Part shown: positions 9,077-17,413 of the stretch, piece after piece
Position numbering within the stretch: position 1 is the stretch's first letter
Layout of the letters: each line of letters begins with the position of its first letter
NCBI GenBank assembly: GCA_018266175.1
Contig: JAFEAY010000009.1
Coordinates: forward strand, 1 to 64,000
Direction of reading: 5' to 3'
Origin: Candidatus Dependentiae bacterium
GTDB lineage: Bacteria; Babelota; Babeliae; Babelales; RVW-14
Length of the DNA stretch: 64,000 nt
The notes under the pieces: generated by a model
Told to the model about the DNA's origin: nothing
Database searches by the model: none
Seen by the model: only the letters and a program-made list of their open reading frames with translations
Made by a program: the position numbers and the translations under genes

Positions 9077-10135
9077 GAAATCGCGGTCAGGGCCCTTGAT
9101 CACCGCTTGTTCATGAGACTCTGCAAGTGCAACGGGGTAGCCCTGCCCTTTAATACTTTGGTCTAAACAAACCTGGGCAATTAAGTTAACAAGCTCGGGC
9201 TGCTCGGCAATCCAAGCAGGAATCTCAACACGCGCAACCTCTTGGCCAACGTCTAGATAGAAAAAGTATGGCTTAAGTACTGCTGGATAAGCTTGAACAA
9301 TGTTAGCGCAGCTGGCAATCAATGTTGTTCGAGCACCTTCAGGCAAGAAACTTTGTACCAACTGAGTATCGGTGAGCTTGCCCAGATCCGGGCAATATTT
9401 TTTTTGCAAATCAACAAGCCCTGAAGCTGCAAAGGCTTCATACGAACACAAACCTGTTTGAACCAAATGCACCAACTCTTTGTTTTTAGGCAGACTCAAA
9501 TAACCAGCAATAATGATCTCATGCTCTTTGCATGAGCTTAAAAAGTCCAGATAAATGCTTAAAAATTTATTGCGTAAATCGGGCGATTTGCTTTCTAGAT
9601 GCCAAAAGACAATGCTTCCATCAATCAAGCAGACAAGCGGTTTATCTGGATTATCTAACCTCCACAAAAGTGCTCGTTCAAGCAACACTTCAAATTCGTA
9701 CGCTTCTCTTTTGAGGTCGACTAATTCCGGTGCAAAAGCCTGTTCATCTTCATCATCCTCAGCTACACAGACCCGTGGATGCGAAAACAAAGTCGCTTTG
9801 CTTGGCGAGCCATACTTGAGCAAGCAGCCACCAGCATTGAGGAGATAACACCCAACTCCAACAATATGTTTATCGGGGTAAACCTGTGATCCATCAACTG
9901 CAAGTACTGCGTAATCTTGCTGTAATGGCTCAATTGGGTAGGCATCGGCCAAGCTCCCTATCCATGAAACAAGATTTTGCGAATCACGAGCTTCATCAAT
10001 TGTTGCTAAAAAAAGTTGGTGGGTCACAAGCTTATTCCACTCTTCTTCAGACATAAGATCTGGAAAAGCTTGTGACGTAAAAAGCTTTTCCGATAAGTCA
10101 TTAATTTCGCGCGCAAGAGCAGAACGATCAAGCAT
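8984..10135 (-). CDS. nurA: NurA-domain nuclease
   Basis: NurA proteins are Mn-dependent 5'-end-processing nucleases that normally work with the HerA translocase in DNA-end resection. The diagnostic N-terminal acidic motif is present as VLAVDGSQVYPDK (residues 78-89). A second conserved segment is LIDGSIVFWHLE near 185. The length of 383 residues fits bacterial members. Its C-terminus YHLICKIGIEQSRRIMLSQK is the segment duplicated at 7488-7581. No herA gene lies within this window, so any HerA partner must be encoded elsewhere. No clear ribosome site precedes the ATG. An extended -10 motif lies about 55 bases upstream. Confidence 0.82.
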   Translation of the reverse strand: MLDRSALAREINDLSEKLFTSQAFPDLMSEEEWNKLVTHQLFLATIDEARDSQNLVSWIGSLADAYPIEPLQQDYAVLAVDGSQVYPDKHIVGVGCYLLNAGGCLLKYGSPSKATLFSHPRVCVAEDDEDEQAFAPELVDLKREAYEFEVLLERALLWRLDNPDKPLVCLIDGSIVFWHLESKSPDLRNKFLSIYLDFLSSCKEHEIIIAGYLSLPKNKELVHLVQTGLCSYEAFAASGLVDLQKKYCPDLGKLTDTQLVQSFLPEGARTTLIASCANIVQAYPAVLKPYFFYLDVGQEVARVEIPAWIAEQPELVNLIAQVCLDQSIKGQGYPVALAESHEQAVIKGPDRDFFYHLICKIGIEQSRRIMLSQKSLKKRSMAV

Positions 10136-10190
10136 ATTTTTACAAACCAGTAGAAAATAATTTTTTTTAAACGTAGGTGCAGTATATCAG

Positions 10191-10199
10191 ACAATTTTT
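10191..10199 (-). promoter_or_regulatory. Candidate extended -10 element for the NurA-like gene
   Basis: On the minus strand the sequence reads TGATATACT, a TGn extension plus a hexamer matching TATAAT at 5 of 6. The likely transcription start lies about 50 bases before the ATG at 10135. I see no clear -35. Confidence 0.45.
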
Positions 10200-10219
10200 A
10201 TTCATCGAGTGCCCACCCT

Positions 10220-10843
10220 CTACAAAATGATACAATTACTCGAAACAAGAATTTTTCCAGCAGCTGCAACAAACTGATCAATTACGCGCATAAATGCAAA
10301 TCCGTCTGAAAATATATCCTCTTCTAAATTCTCAATTGCTATCTGCTCTTTAATTTTGGAACGCGTTGCATGATTCGTTGGGAAATCTCCAACTATTTTT
10401 TCGAAAAGCGGCTTAAGAAATTCAATTAATTGAGATTTAATTTGAGCATCTGCACCTTCAAACTTCTCATCAATAATAGTCTCCCAGGTTTCCCAAGTAC
10501 CTATGCGCATAAAAATTTCCTGAAGGCTCATCGACTTATCACTATCTCTTGCCAATGGAATATATTCAAAACCCTCAATCGGGCCAAAAAAAATGAATGA
10601 ATAAGTATATGCCCAATCCTCAAGAGCACGAATAGCTTTGCGCTGCTCTGCTGCCAATTCCTTAAATGCTGCAAAAACCTCACGTGCCCGATACGTACCA
10701 GTACGTATCTCCGGCTGTTCATTGTTTTCTGCTATCGCCATTGCCAAAATGAATAATGGATCGTATGCCATCCCCCGCACCGTTGTACATGATCCCAAAA
10801 GACATAGAATTGCAATGATCCATTGACGAATGTAGTTCTTCAT
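10220..10843 (-). CDS. Small secreted protein of unknown function
   Basis: This protein has 207 residues with an N-terminal signal peptide (MKNYIRQWIIAILCLLGSCT). A Cys at position 19 in 'LLGSC' makes a lipoprotein possible. The ATG at 10843 is preceded by GGGGGATC. The mature part is helical, with a conspicuous aromatic stretch (WAYTYSFIFFGPIEGFEYI). No family is recognised. It precedes the NurA-like gene in the same direction with 84 bases between, but that gap contains the NurA promoter motif, so they are probably separate units. Confidence 0.72.
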   Translation of the reverse strand: MKNYIRQWIIAILCLLGSCTTVRGMAYDPLFILAMAIAENNEQPEIRTGTYRAREVFAAFKELAAEQRKAIRALEDWAYTYSFIFFGPIEGFEYIPLARDSDKSMSLQEIFMRIGTWETWETIIDEKFEGADAQIKSQLIEFLKPLFEKIVGDFPTNHATRSKIKEQIAIENLEEDIFSDGFAFMRVIDQFVAAAGKILVSSNCIIL

Positions 10844-10965
10844 GATCCCCCTCCCCCCTTAGAATGCGACCGTGAACTTTGCTACATCCATCAAAGCACA
10901 ATATCAGTTGATAGATCAAGAATTTCAAGCGAGCTGCCTTAAGAGCTGCTCATTATGTTTTTTGA

Positions 10966-11595
10966 TTATTTTATTACATTACTGGAGCGATTATAGAGGT
11001 AAAATGCTCCCAAACAAGCTGCAACAAATGACGTATTACGAACAGCGTTAAAAATAGTTTGAATAGGCAAGCCTAAAAATATTGATCCGAGAAGCTCAAG
11101 TACACTTCCACATCCCATGACAACCACAAACATCATGCTAAAACCTTGCACACTTCGAGTTGTATACAATTTATAAATTTGTGGAATTTGGCTGAGACTA
11201 AAAATAATAAGTGAAAGCCAACCATTAGCTGTTCCACACAATAGAGGAACCCGACATGCAACCGGAATAAGTGCAATTGCGCAAGCAATGTTTATAGCAT
11301 AAAAAAGTGTTAAAGCTTTGTTGGCAAAACGATCATAGTAAAGACGCTGAAAAATAAGTACTAAAACAATTAAAAATTGAACCGGTACAAAAATTTTATA
11401 CCCCATGGGCAAGTTCAAACAAAAGACATAAAAAAGCTGTGCGAAATGACCATTTAAATAACCAATCGCGAAAAGATCACTCAGCCCCGTACCTGACTTT
11501 ACTTTATAATTGGTTACAACTTGAGGAAGTAAACATGTCATATAAAGACATTGAGAAAGTACAAGCAAGTTATGCCACAGAGCTGTTATATCCAT
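10966..11595 (-). CDS. PQ-loop family membrane transporter
   Basis: The start is the ATG at 11595, which has AGGAG nine bases upstream. The frame is open from 11649, but that extension is polar and lacks a ribosome site. The 209 residues form about seven hydrophobic segments with two PQ-loop repeats: CLLPQVVTNYKVKSGTGLS (22-39) and SLSQIPQIYKLYTTRSVQGF (134-152). PQ-loop/SWEET-type proteins transport sugars, amino acids or related small solutes. Two PQ motifs in one seven-helix chain match the eukaryotic arrangement; bacterial SemiSWEETs have one. The substrate cannot be inferred. Confidence 0.8.
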   Translation of the reverse strand: MDITALWHNLLVLSQCLYMTCLLPQVVTNYKVKSGTGLSDLFAIGYLNGHFAQLFYVFCLNLPMGYKIFVPVQFLIVLVLIFQRLYYDRFANKALTLFYAINIACAIALIPVACRVPLLCGTANGWLSLIIFSLSQIPQIYKLYTTRSVQGFSMMFVVVMGCGSVLELLGSIFLGLPIQTIFNAVRNTSFVAACLGAFYLYNRSSNVIK

Positions 11596-11712
11596 ACGAT
11601 TAATCTCCTGTTGTTTTATATTGATCTCATTACATGAATGGTATACCACAAGAAATATGATCTATCAAAAATAGCTTTAACAACCTTATAAAAAACATTT
11701 GCTTGTACTATT

Positions 11713-13017
11713 TTATAAAAGATCTTCAAGTTCTTTTACAGTTACTACAGTGTGATCTTCAATCAACTGACGAAGCTTTTGAACAATACCTCGATCTTTT
11801 GGATTCACGAGCAAAAAGCCTTTAAGAATATTTTTTTCAAGTAAGAGCAATGAGTAGCTCTTATCTGTACGTTTGATAACTTTTTGGAAATTTTCAGAGT
11901 CGCTTTGGCCAATAGGTCCACAGCTCATCGCTAATGTATCTAAAAATCGTACCCCAAATATAAATGGAGAGCCCTTATAAATTGCATTTGCTCCGCACAT
12001 ATTCTGTGCTGCAACAGCTCCCTGAGCTTCAGCCTCGGGCCACTTTGCGCTGCGACGTAATTTTCCAGTGACAAGATCGGTAATCAACGCACAATCTCCA
12101 GCCGCAAAAATGTCTGGGTTGCTGGTTTGCATTGATTGATTAACCACAATGCCATCATCTTGAATTTTTATGCCTGCGTCACTGAGCAATTTCTCTTGAA
12201 GAACAAGCCCTGTTGTGAAAATGATCATATCACACGCAAGCTGATTCCCGTTGCTTAAAACAATGCTTTGAACGTAACCATCTGTATCAGAGATAATTGA
12301 TTTAATCGTTGAAGGTGCATGAATCTGTACCCCATTTTCATCAAGATCATCACGAATAATTTTTTCAGCTTCGTCATTAACGTATCGATCAAGTAAACGT
12401 TTACTTCGTTGCACAATACCTACCTTAATACCTCTTTGAACAAGGCCATCGATAGTATCAGCCCCGGTAAGACCAAATCCAACAACAACAGCATTTTTAA
12501 CTTCATGTTCTTGCAGATATGCCTCAATGGCCTGAATATCGGAAGCCCGACCAAACATAAAAATCCCATTAATCTTTTGAGCGGCAAACGCTGACGGAAT
12601 TTGGTATTGCAAACCGATTGCAATCAAGAGCCTTTGATAAGAGATAGATTGGCCATCGTTCAATTCAATAACATGCTCATCTGGCTTAATCTGCACCACA
12701 CGCTTGCCAAACATTGGCGTCACGTTGGAAGGCAGACTTTTCATATCAAAAATAGAAATCTCATCCAGAGTTTTAGAACCTTCAAGAAGGTAAGGGATTT
12801 TGGTTTTCGAATATGGATCTTCGTGCTGATCAGCAATCCAAACAACTTCTCCTGAGTAGTTACGCTCAAGTAAATCTTTAACTGCAGCAACACCAGCTGC
12901 AGAAGCGCCAACGATAACCAGAGGTGCGTTAGCGCTTTCTACAGATTTTTTTTTACAAGAGACAAAGGACATGGCGGTCAGCATAAACAAGGACAGCACC
13001 TGCCAGGCAGAACTCAT
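11713..13017 (-). CDS. Lipoprotein-like FAD/NAD(P)-dependent oxidoreductase
   Basis: The frame is open from 13215, but that part lies inside secA. The ATG at 13017 starts one base after the secA TAA and is probably coupled to it. The 434-residue product has two dinucleotide-binding folds: FAD-type VIVGASAAG (34-42) and NAD-type VVVGFGLTGADT (near 178). It also has the late FAD motif IFAAGDCA (near 300). This is the layout of ferredoxin/rubredoxin reductase-like and NADH oxidase-like flavoproteins. Unusually, it begins with a hydrophobic stretch ending in Cys (SLFMLTAMSFVSC, Cys21), which reads as a lipoprotein signal. A membrane-tethered, extracytoplasmic flavin reductase is therefore likely if that reading holds. 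The redox partner is unknown. Confidence 0.85.
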   Translation of the reverse strand: MSSAWQVLSLFMLTAMSFVSCKKKSVESANAPLVIVGASAAGVAAVKDLLERNYSGEVVWIADQHEDPYSKTKIPYLLEGSKTLDEISIFDMKSLPSNVTPMFGKRVVQIKPDEHVIELNDGQSISYQRLLIAIGLQYQIPSAFAAQKINGIFMFGRASDIQAIEAYLQEHEVKNAVVVGFGLTGADTIDGLVQRGIKVGIVQRSKRLLDRYVNDEAEKIIRDDLDENGVQIHAPSTIKSIISDTDGYVQSIVLSNGNQLACDMIIFTTGLVLQEKLLSDAGIKIQDDGIVVNQSMQTSNPDIFAAGDCALITDLVTGKLRRSAKWPEAEAQGAVAAQNMCGANAIYKGSPFIFGVRFLDTLAMSCGPIGQSDSENFQKVIKRTDKSYSLLLLEKNILKGFLLVNPKDRGIVQKLRQLIEDHTVVTVKELEDLL

Positions 13018-13018
13018 A

Positions 13019-15568
13019 TTACTCTTTACCGTGGCACTGCTTATACTTTTTACCCGATCCGCACGGACACGCATCGTTACGACCAACTTTTGGGGCCGAT
13101 CGTTTAATCGTTTTAGCATCGGCATCTTCTGTTCCATCGCCACCAATTTGAATTGCATCAAGCTCTTTTTCGCGTGTATGCTCAATATGCTGAATTGCAG
13201 AAGAGGAGAAGTCATCAGGTCTCATTCTAAAAATGCGACTGACAATATCCCACTTAATTTGGTTCATCATATCTTCAAAGATCGCGAATGACTCTTTTTT
13301 ATATTCGATCAATGGATTTTTTTGTCCATAACCGCGCAGGCCTATGCCTTCTTTAATTTCATCAATGTTAAGCAGGTGTATCTTCCAAGCCTGATCAACG
13401 GTTTCAAGGAGCGTCCATTTTTCAGCTTGCTCAACAGTCTCAGGATCAACGGTTGCTCTAAACTGATCATACTCATATACCAAGAATTCAGTTATTGCTG
13501 TTTCAAGCACGCTGCTATTTCGTTCAGCCAAAAACTCAGGCTTTTCGAGTAACTCTTTTGGAAGACCTGTAAGTTTAGCAATTGATTCGATAATTTGAAT
13601 AACCGCTTCTTGATCACACACAGCACCTTTGCTATGCGCTGCAAAAATACCGTGCATAACTTCACCAATCATCTCGCGAATGAGCTCTTTGGTTTGATCA
13701 GCACCATCAAGAATTTCACGGCGATAGCGATACACAACCATTCGTTGTTGGTTCAGTACGTCATCATATTCAAGCAAATGCTTACGGATATCAAAATTAT
13801 GCAGCTCAACCTTTTCTTGAGCCTTTTCAATGCTACGGCTCACCATGCGATGCTCAATGCTTTCACCCGGCTTCATGCCCAAGCGCTCCATTGTTGCCTT
13901 GAGTCGAGGTCCACCAAATATACGCATTAAATCATCTTCAAGAGAGATATAAAACTTAGACGATCCAGGGTCACCTTGACGACCAGATCGACCACGTAGC
14001 TGATTGTCGATACGTCTGCTTTCATGACGCTCGGTACCAATAATGCGCAAACCACCAACACTTTGAATACCTTCACCAAGCTTAATGTCGGTTCCTCGGC
14101 CTGCCATGTTGGTTGCAATGGTTACTTTTCCACGCTCACCAGCCTCTTTAACAATCTCGGCTTCACGATCATGCTGCTTTGCGTTCAAAACATTGTGAGG
14201 AATTCCGTCGCGTGTCAGCAGATGACTTAAATATTCGGATGCTTCAATTGAGATGGTACCAACCAGAACGGGCTGACCACGCTTATGGCAATCTTTAATA
14301 TCTTCAATCACCGCCGCATATTTGTCATCTCTGCTCAAGAAAACAATATCCGCACCATCTTCACGAACCATTGGTTTATTTGTTGGAACAACAATCACGC
14401 CAAGCTTATAAATCTTGTGAAATTCTCCAGCTTCAGTTTCCGCTGTACCGGTCATACCAGCAAGTTTATTGTAAAGCCTAAAATAGTTCTGCAGAGTAAT
14501 TGTTGCAAGCGTTTGATTTTCACGCTCAACTCGAACACCTTCTTTTGCTTCAAGTGCTTGATGCAATCCATCGCTGTAGCGACGGCCAGGCAAAATACGG
14601 CCAGTAAATTCGTCAACAATCAAAACTTCATCTTCTTCGCTGACAACATAGTCAACATCACGCTTGAACAAAACGTGAGCACGAAGTGCCTGAGTAATGT
14701 GATGTAACGCCATGATATTTTCAGGGGCGTATAAATTTTCAAGATTTAAAAGTTGCTCAACTCGATCGGTTCCAGACTCAGTTAAATTAACCGATCGCTC
14801 TTTTTCATCAAGTTCATAATCTTCTTTTGAAAGGCGACGAACCGCTTGATCTGCTACCTGGTAGAGCTTGCTTCCTTTTTCGCTTGCTCCAGAAATAATA
14901 AGCGGAGTTCGCGCTTCGTCAATGAGAATAGAATCAACTTCGTCAACAATAGCAAAGTTCAATTCACGCTGAACATAATCTTCCAAATCAAATTTCATGT
15001 TGTCGCGCAGGTAGTCAAAGCCGTATTCGTTATTAGTTCCGTAGGTGATATCAGCACCATACGCCTTTTTGCGACCTTCATCACCTAAATGATTTTGAAT
15101 GATTCCAACTTCAAGGCCGAGGAAATTATATAACGGAGTCATCCACTCAGCATCGCGACGAGCCAAGTAGTCGTTAACGGTGACAAGATGAGCACCTTTA
15201 CCCTCAAGTGCGTTGAGGTACAAAGGCAATGTTGCCATAAAGGTTTTACCCTCTCCAGTTTTCATTTCTGCAATGTTACCCTTATGCAACACCATTCCAC
15301 CAACGAGCTGAACATCGAAGTGGCGCATTCCAAGCGTACGCTTGCCTGCTTCACGCGCAACTGCAAAAGCCTCTGCAAGCAGATCATCTAATGTCTGCCC
15401 ACGAGCAAGTCGCTCTCGAAACTCAGCAGTTTTATTTCTGAGTGCATCGTCAGAGAGAGCCTGAATTGCAGGCTCAAAGTCATTGATGTATTGAATAAGA
15501 GGTTGCAAACGTTTAAGCTCGCGCTCATTTTGCGTTCCGAAAATTTTAGCAAGAATTCTTGATATCAT
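13019..15568 (-). CDS. secA: Protein translocase ATPase SecA
   Basis: SecA is the motor that pushes unfolded preproteins through SecYEG. The 849 residues show the DEAD motor ([49 protein letters not shown]), the second motor half ([25 protein letters not shown]) and the C-terminal zinc-binding tail [18 protein letters not shown] with the CxCx8CH pattern. The ATG at 15568 has GGGAT upstream. The gene is followed after a single base by the flavoprotein gene. Its importance fits the unusually large number of signal-peptide-bearing proteins in this window. Confidence 0.98.
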   Translation of the reverse strand: MISRILAKIFGTQNERELKRLQPLIQYINDFEPAIQALSDDALRNKTAEFRERLARGQTLDDLLAEAFAVAREAGKRTLGMRHFDVQLVGGMVLHKGNIAEMKTGEGKTFMATLPLYLNALEGKGAHLVTVNDYLARRDAEWMTPLYNFLGLEVGIIQNHLGDEGRKKAYGADITYGTNNEYGFDYLRDNMKFDLEDYVQRELNFAIVDEVDSILIDEARTPLIISGASEKGSKLYQVADQAVRRLSKEDYELDEKERSVNLTESGTDRVEQLLNLENLYAPENIMALHHITQALRAHVLFKRDVDYVVSEEDEVLIVDEFTGRILPGRRYSDGLHQALEAKEGVRVERENQTLATITLQNYFRLYNKLAGMTGTAETEAGEFHKIYKLGVIVVPTNKPMVREDGADIVFLSRDDKYAAVIEDIKDCHKRGQPVLVGTISIEASEYLSHLLTRDGIPHNVLNAKQHDREAEIVKEAGERGKVTIATNMAGRGTDIKLGEGIQSVGGLRIIGTERHESRRIDNQLRGRSGRQGDPGSSKFYISLEDDLMRIFGGPRLKATMERLGMKPGESIEHRMVSRSIEKAQEKVELHNFDIRKHLLEYDDVLNQQRMVVYRYRREILDGADQTKELIREMIGEVMHGIFAAHSKGAVCDQEAVIQIIESIAKLTGLPKELLEKPEFLAERNSSVLETAITEFLVYEYDQFRATVDPETVEQAEKWTLLETVDQAWKIHLLNIDEIKEGIGLRGYGQKNPLIEYKKESFAIFEDMMNQIKWDIVSRIFRMRPDDFSSSAIQHIEHTREKELDAIQIGGDGTEDADAKTIKRSAPKVGRNDACPCGSGKKYKQCHGKE

Positions 15569-15664
15569 GATTTATCCCAACAGTGGACGTTGCACACAAT
15601 CATTATGCAATTGAAGAACGTCCTGTAAGCGTTTGATCGGCAAAACATAAAATTTTGTTTCTAT

Positions 15665-15693
15665 ACTATATCACAAAGTATAACCAAGACCAA
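15665..15693 (-). promoter_or_regulatory. Candidate secA promoter
   Basis: On the minus strand, TTGGTC (15693-15688) is followed after 17 bases by TATAGT (15670-15665), which is preceded by TGA (an extended -10). The predicted leader is about 90 bases. The -10 lies within a short dyad (TATACT...AGTATA, 15662-15682) that could be an operator. Confidence 0.5.
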
Positions 15694-15772
15694 ATACTGT
15701 ATATTTTGATAAATCAATAATTAAAAATACGGCAAGTTTAGAAATTTGGAAAAAGTAGATGAATTATTGAAC

Positions 15773-15807
15773 CATCGATTGGCTGGCTTAATAATTTTCA
15801 ATCAATC
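15773..15807 (-). repeat. 35-bp dispersed repeat, copy B
   Basis: Its reverse complement matches 7388-7422 with three mismatches. It sits in the 370-base spacer between secA and the WD40 gene. That spacer otherwise holds only the secA promoter region and a short ORF I do not believe in. Confidence 0.65.
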
Positions 15808-15941
15808 GACATTCGCTGGACCAGACGACAATCGCCTTTTTTTACACTGCGTCAATTTGCTTGTTCTTACAGGATTTTTGCTATGTCGGGAATTTTCGTA
15901 TGAGTTCTTAGAGAAATCGATAGTTTAATGAGAACTCTACA

Positions 15942-17174
15942 TCAAATAATGATAGGACTTAGCTTGGTTATAAACTCTTGTTGCCATAAATCTATTGGTA
16001 ACCAAACTATTATTCTACCGTTAAGCGATGCGGTAGCAATGATAGTATCTTGGTTGGATAACTCCAATACTTTAATCAATTGAATTGGATCATTATGCGG
16101 TAATGAGAAAATATTTCTTCCTTCTAAAGTCCAACATTTTGCTAAGCCGTTGGTTGCTCCTGTTATTAGATAAATATCTCCTCTTTTAGCAAAAAGAGAA
16201 ACTGAATCGATTCTGCAATTAGGTCTCAAAATATCATGAACAAATGAGGCAAGGCATTCCCCGTTGGAGGCCCAAAGTTTGGCTGTGCCGTCATCACCCC
16301 CAGTAACAACCAAAATTTCATCTAATCTTTGAATTGCAGCAACTGATCGTATCCATTCTTGACCATGCTCTAGTGTTGCCAGGCATTGACCATTACTACT
16401 CCAAATTTTTGCTTTTCTTCCTGCAAGATGCGTAATAATAATAATTTTATTTGAAACTTCAAAAGGAATGATATTTAGAACAGCACCTTCATCACATTTA
16501 AATGTAGCAAGACATTCGCCGTCAAGATTCCAAATTTTTGCTGTCCTATCACCAGATCCTGTAATGATAATACTTCCCTGTGATGATTCAAGGGCTGCAA
16601 CCGATAAAACTTCATCATCATGATATAGCGTAGCAAGGCATTCACCATTAAGCTTTGAAATTTTTGCTGTTCTATCCCTAGATCCTGAAATAATCAAAAT
16701 TCCACTTGACGTTTCAAGTATTGCTATCTTTCTAATTAAATGAGGGGGGTTAATATTTTCATCAAATAAATTATCATGAACTATGCTTGCAGAGTGTATA
16801 GCATCATTGACTAAGACTCTAACAACTCCGTTATCAGAGCCTATTACTGTAATACGCCCCTGCGATGTCTGTTTTACAGCAATTTCTCTGTCTAAGTAAT
16901 TATCGCCTAATCGATTGCATGATCCAAACTCTACTGAATAGTTTCTTGCTGGGGCAAGGCCAGTAGCTGAAATAAATTCAATTCCACCGCATCCTTCAAA
17001 TAATTCTAATGATCTGAGATTATTGCCAGGATGGAAATAATGACCATCAAAATGAATATCTTGATGAGAGAATTCGATAGTTGGTTGAGCCTTAATAGCG
17101 CTTACGAGAAAACAAAAACAAAGAAACGCTGTTAAATAAAGTAAAGGGTGCGCCTTTTGTAGATTTGTTTGCAT
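15942..17174 (-). CDS. Secreted WD40-repeat protein
   Basis: The protein has 410 residues with an N-terminal hydrophobic segment (about residues 10-28, LLYLTAFLCFCFLVSAIKA) that acts as a signal peptide. After a spacer of about 100 residues come at least five WD40-like units, with repeats of the type GSGDRTAKIWNLDGECLATF, GGDDGTAKLWASNGECLASF and GATNGLAKCWTLEGRNIFSL. WD40 units fold into a beta-propeller that binds proteins. Such domains are common in eukaryotes and in secreted proteins of host-associated bacteria. No catalytic domain is attached. Around six or seven blades are plausible, the terminal ones being degenerate. Confidence 0.85.
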   Translation of the reverse strand: MQTNLQKAHPLLYLTAFLCFCFLVSAIKAQPTIEFSHQDIHFDGHYFHPGNNLRSLELFEGCGGIEFISATGLAPARNYSVEFGSCNRLGDNYLDREIAVKQTSQGRITVIGSDNGVVRVLVNDAIHSASIVHDNLFDENINPPHLIRKIAILETSSGILIISGSRDRTAKISKLNGECLATLYHDDEVLSVAALESSQGSIIITGSGDRTAKIWNLDGECLATFKCDEGAVLNIIPFEVSNKIIIITHLAGRKAKIWSSNGQCLATLEHGQEWIRSVAAIQRLDEILVVTGGDDGTAKLWASNGECLASFVHDILRPNCRIDSVSLFAKRGDIYLITGATNGLAKCWTLEGRNIFSLPHNDPIQLIKVLELSNQDTIIATASLNGRIIVWLPIDLWQQEFITKLSPIII

Positions 17175-17196
17175 GATGCTAAAACCTTTTCTCGTT

Positions 17197-17205
17197 AAAA
17201 TAGCA
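17197..17205 (-). promoter_or_regulatory. Possible extended -10 for the WD40 gene
   Basis: The minus strand reads TGCTATTTT about 23 bases before the ATG at 17174. The hexamer matches 4 of 6 and there is no recognisable -35, so this is a weak call. Confidence 0.3.
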
Positions 17206-17246
17206 GGACTAATTCTTAGTTCTTAAATTTCAACCTAATACTAAAA

Positions 17247-17400
17247 AACGCGAACTCGACAATTTGAAATATGCTTTCCTGGAGGATAATCACAACCTCA
17301 AAAAAAGGGAAGCGTAATCCTGGTGTAATGTTAACAAAAATTTTTTGTGAAGTTGGAGTAAGAGAGTAAAATTGATTACAAAAATGATCGAGTTCGCGTT
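17247..17400. repeat. 154-bp segment bounded by inverted repeats
   Basis: The ends carry a perfect 13-bp inverted repeat, AACGCGAACTCGA (17247-17259) and its complement (17388-17400). Similarity extends inward for about five more bases. The interior has no ORF. It occupies most of the spacer between the WD40 and hydrolase genes, so it resembles a small non-autonomous mobile element or a long regulatory dyad. I see no second copy in the window. Confidence 0.5.
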
Positions 17401-17413
17401 AATCAATTTATTT

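Noticed and set aside
15746-15928. A 60-codon ORF in the spacer after secA
   Set aside because: It has no ribosome site and overlaps the dispersed repeat; composition is that of spacer DNA.
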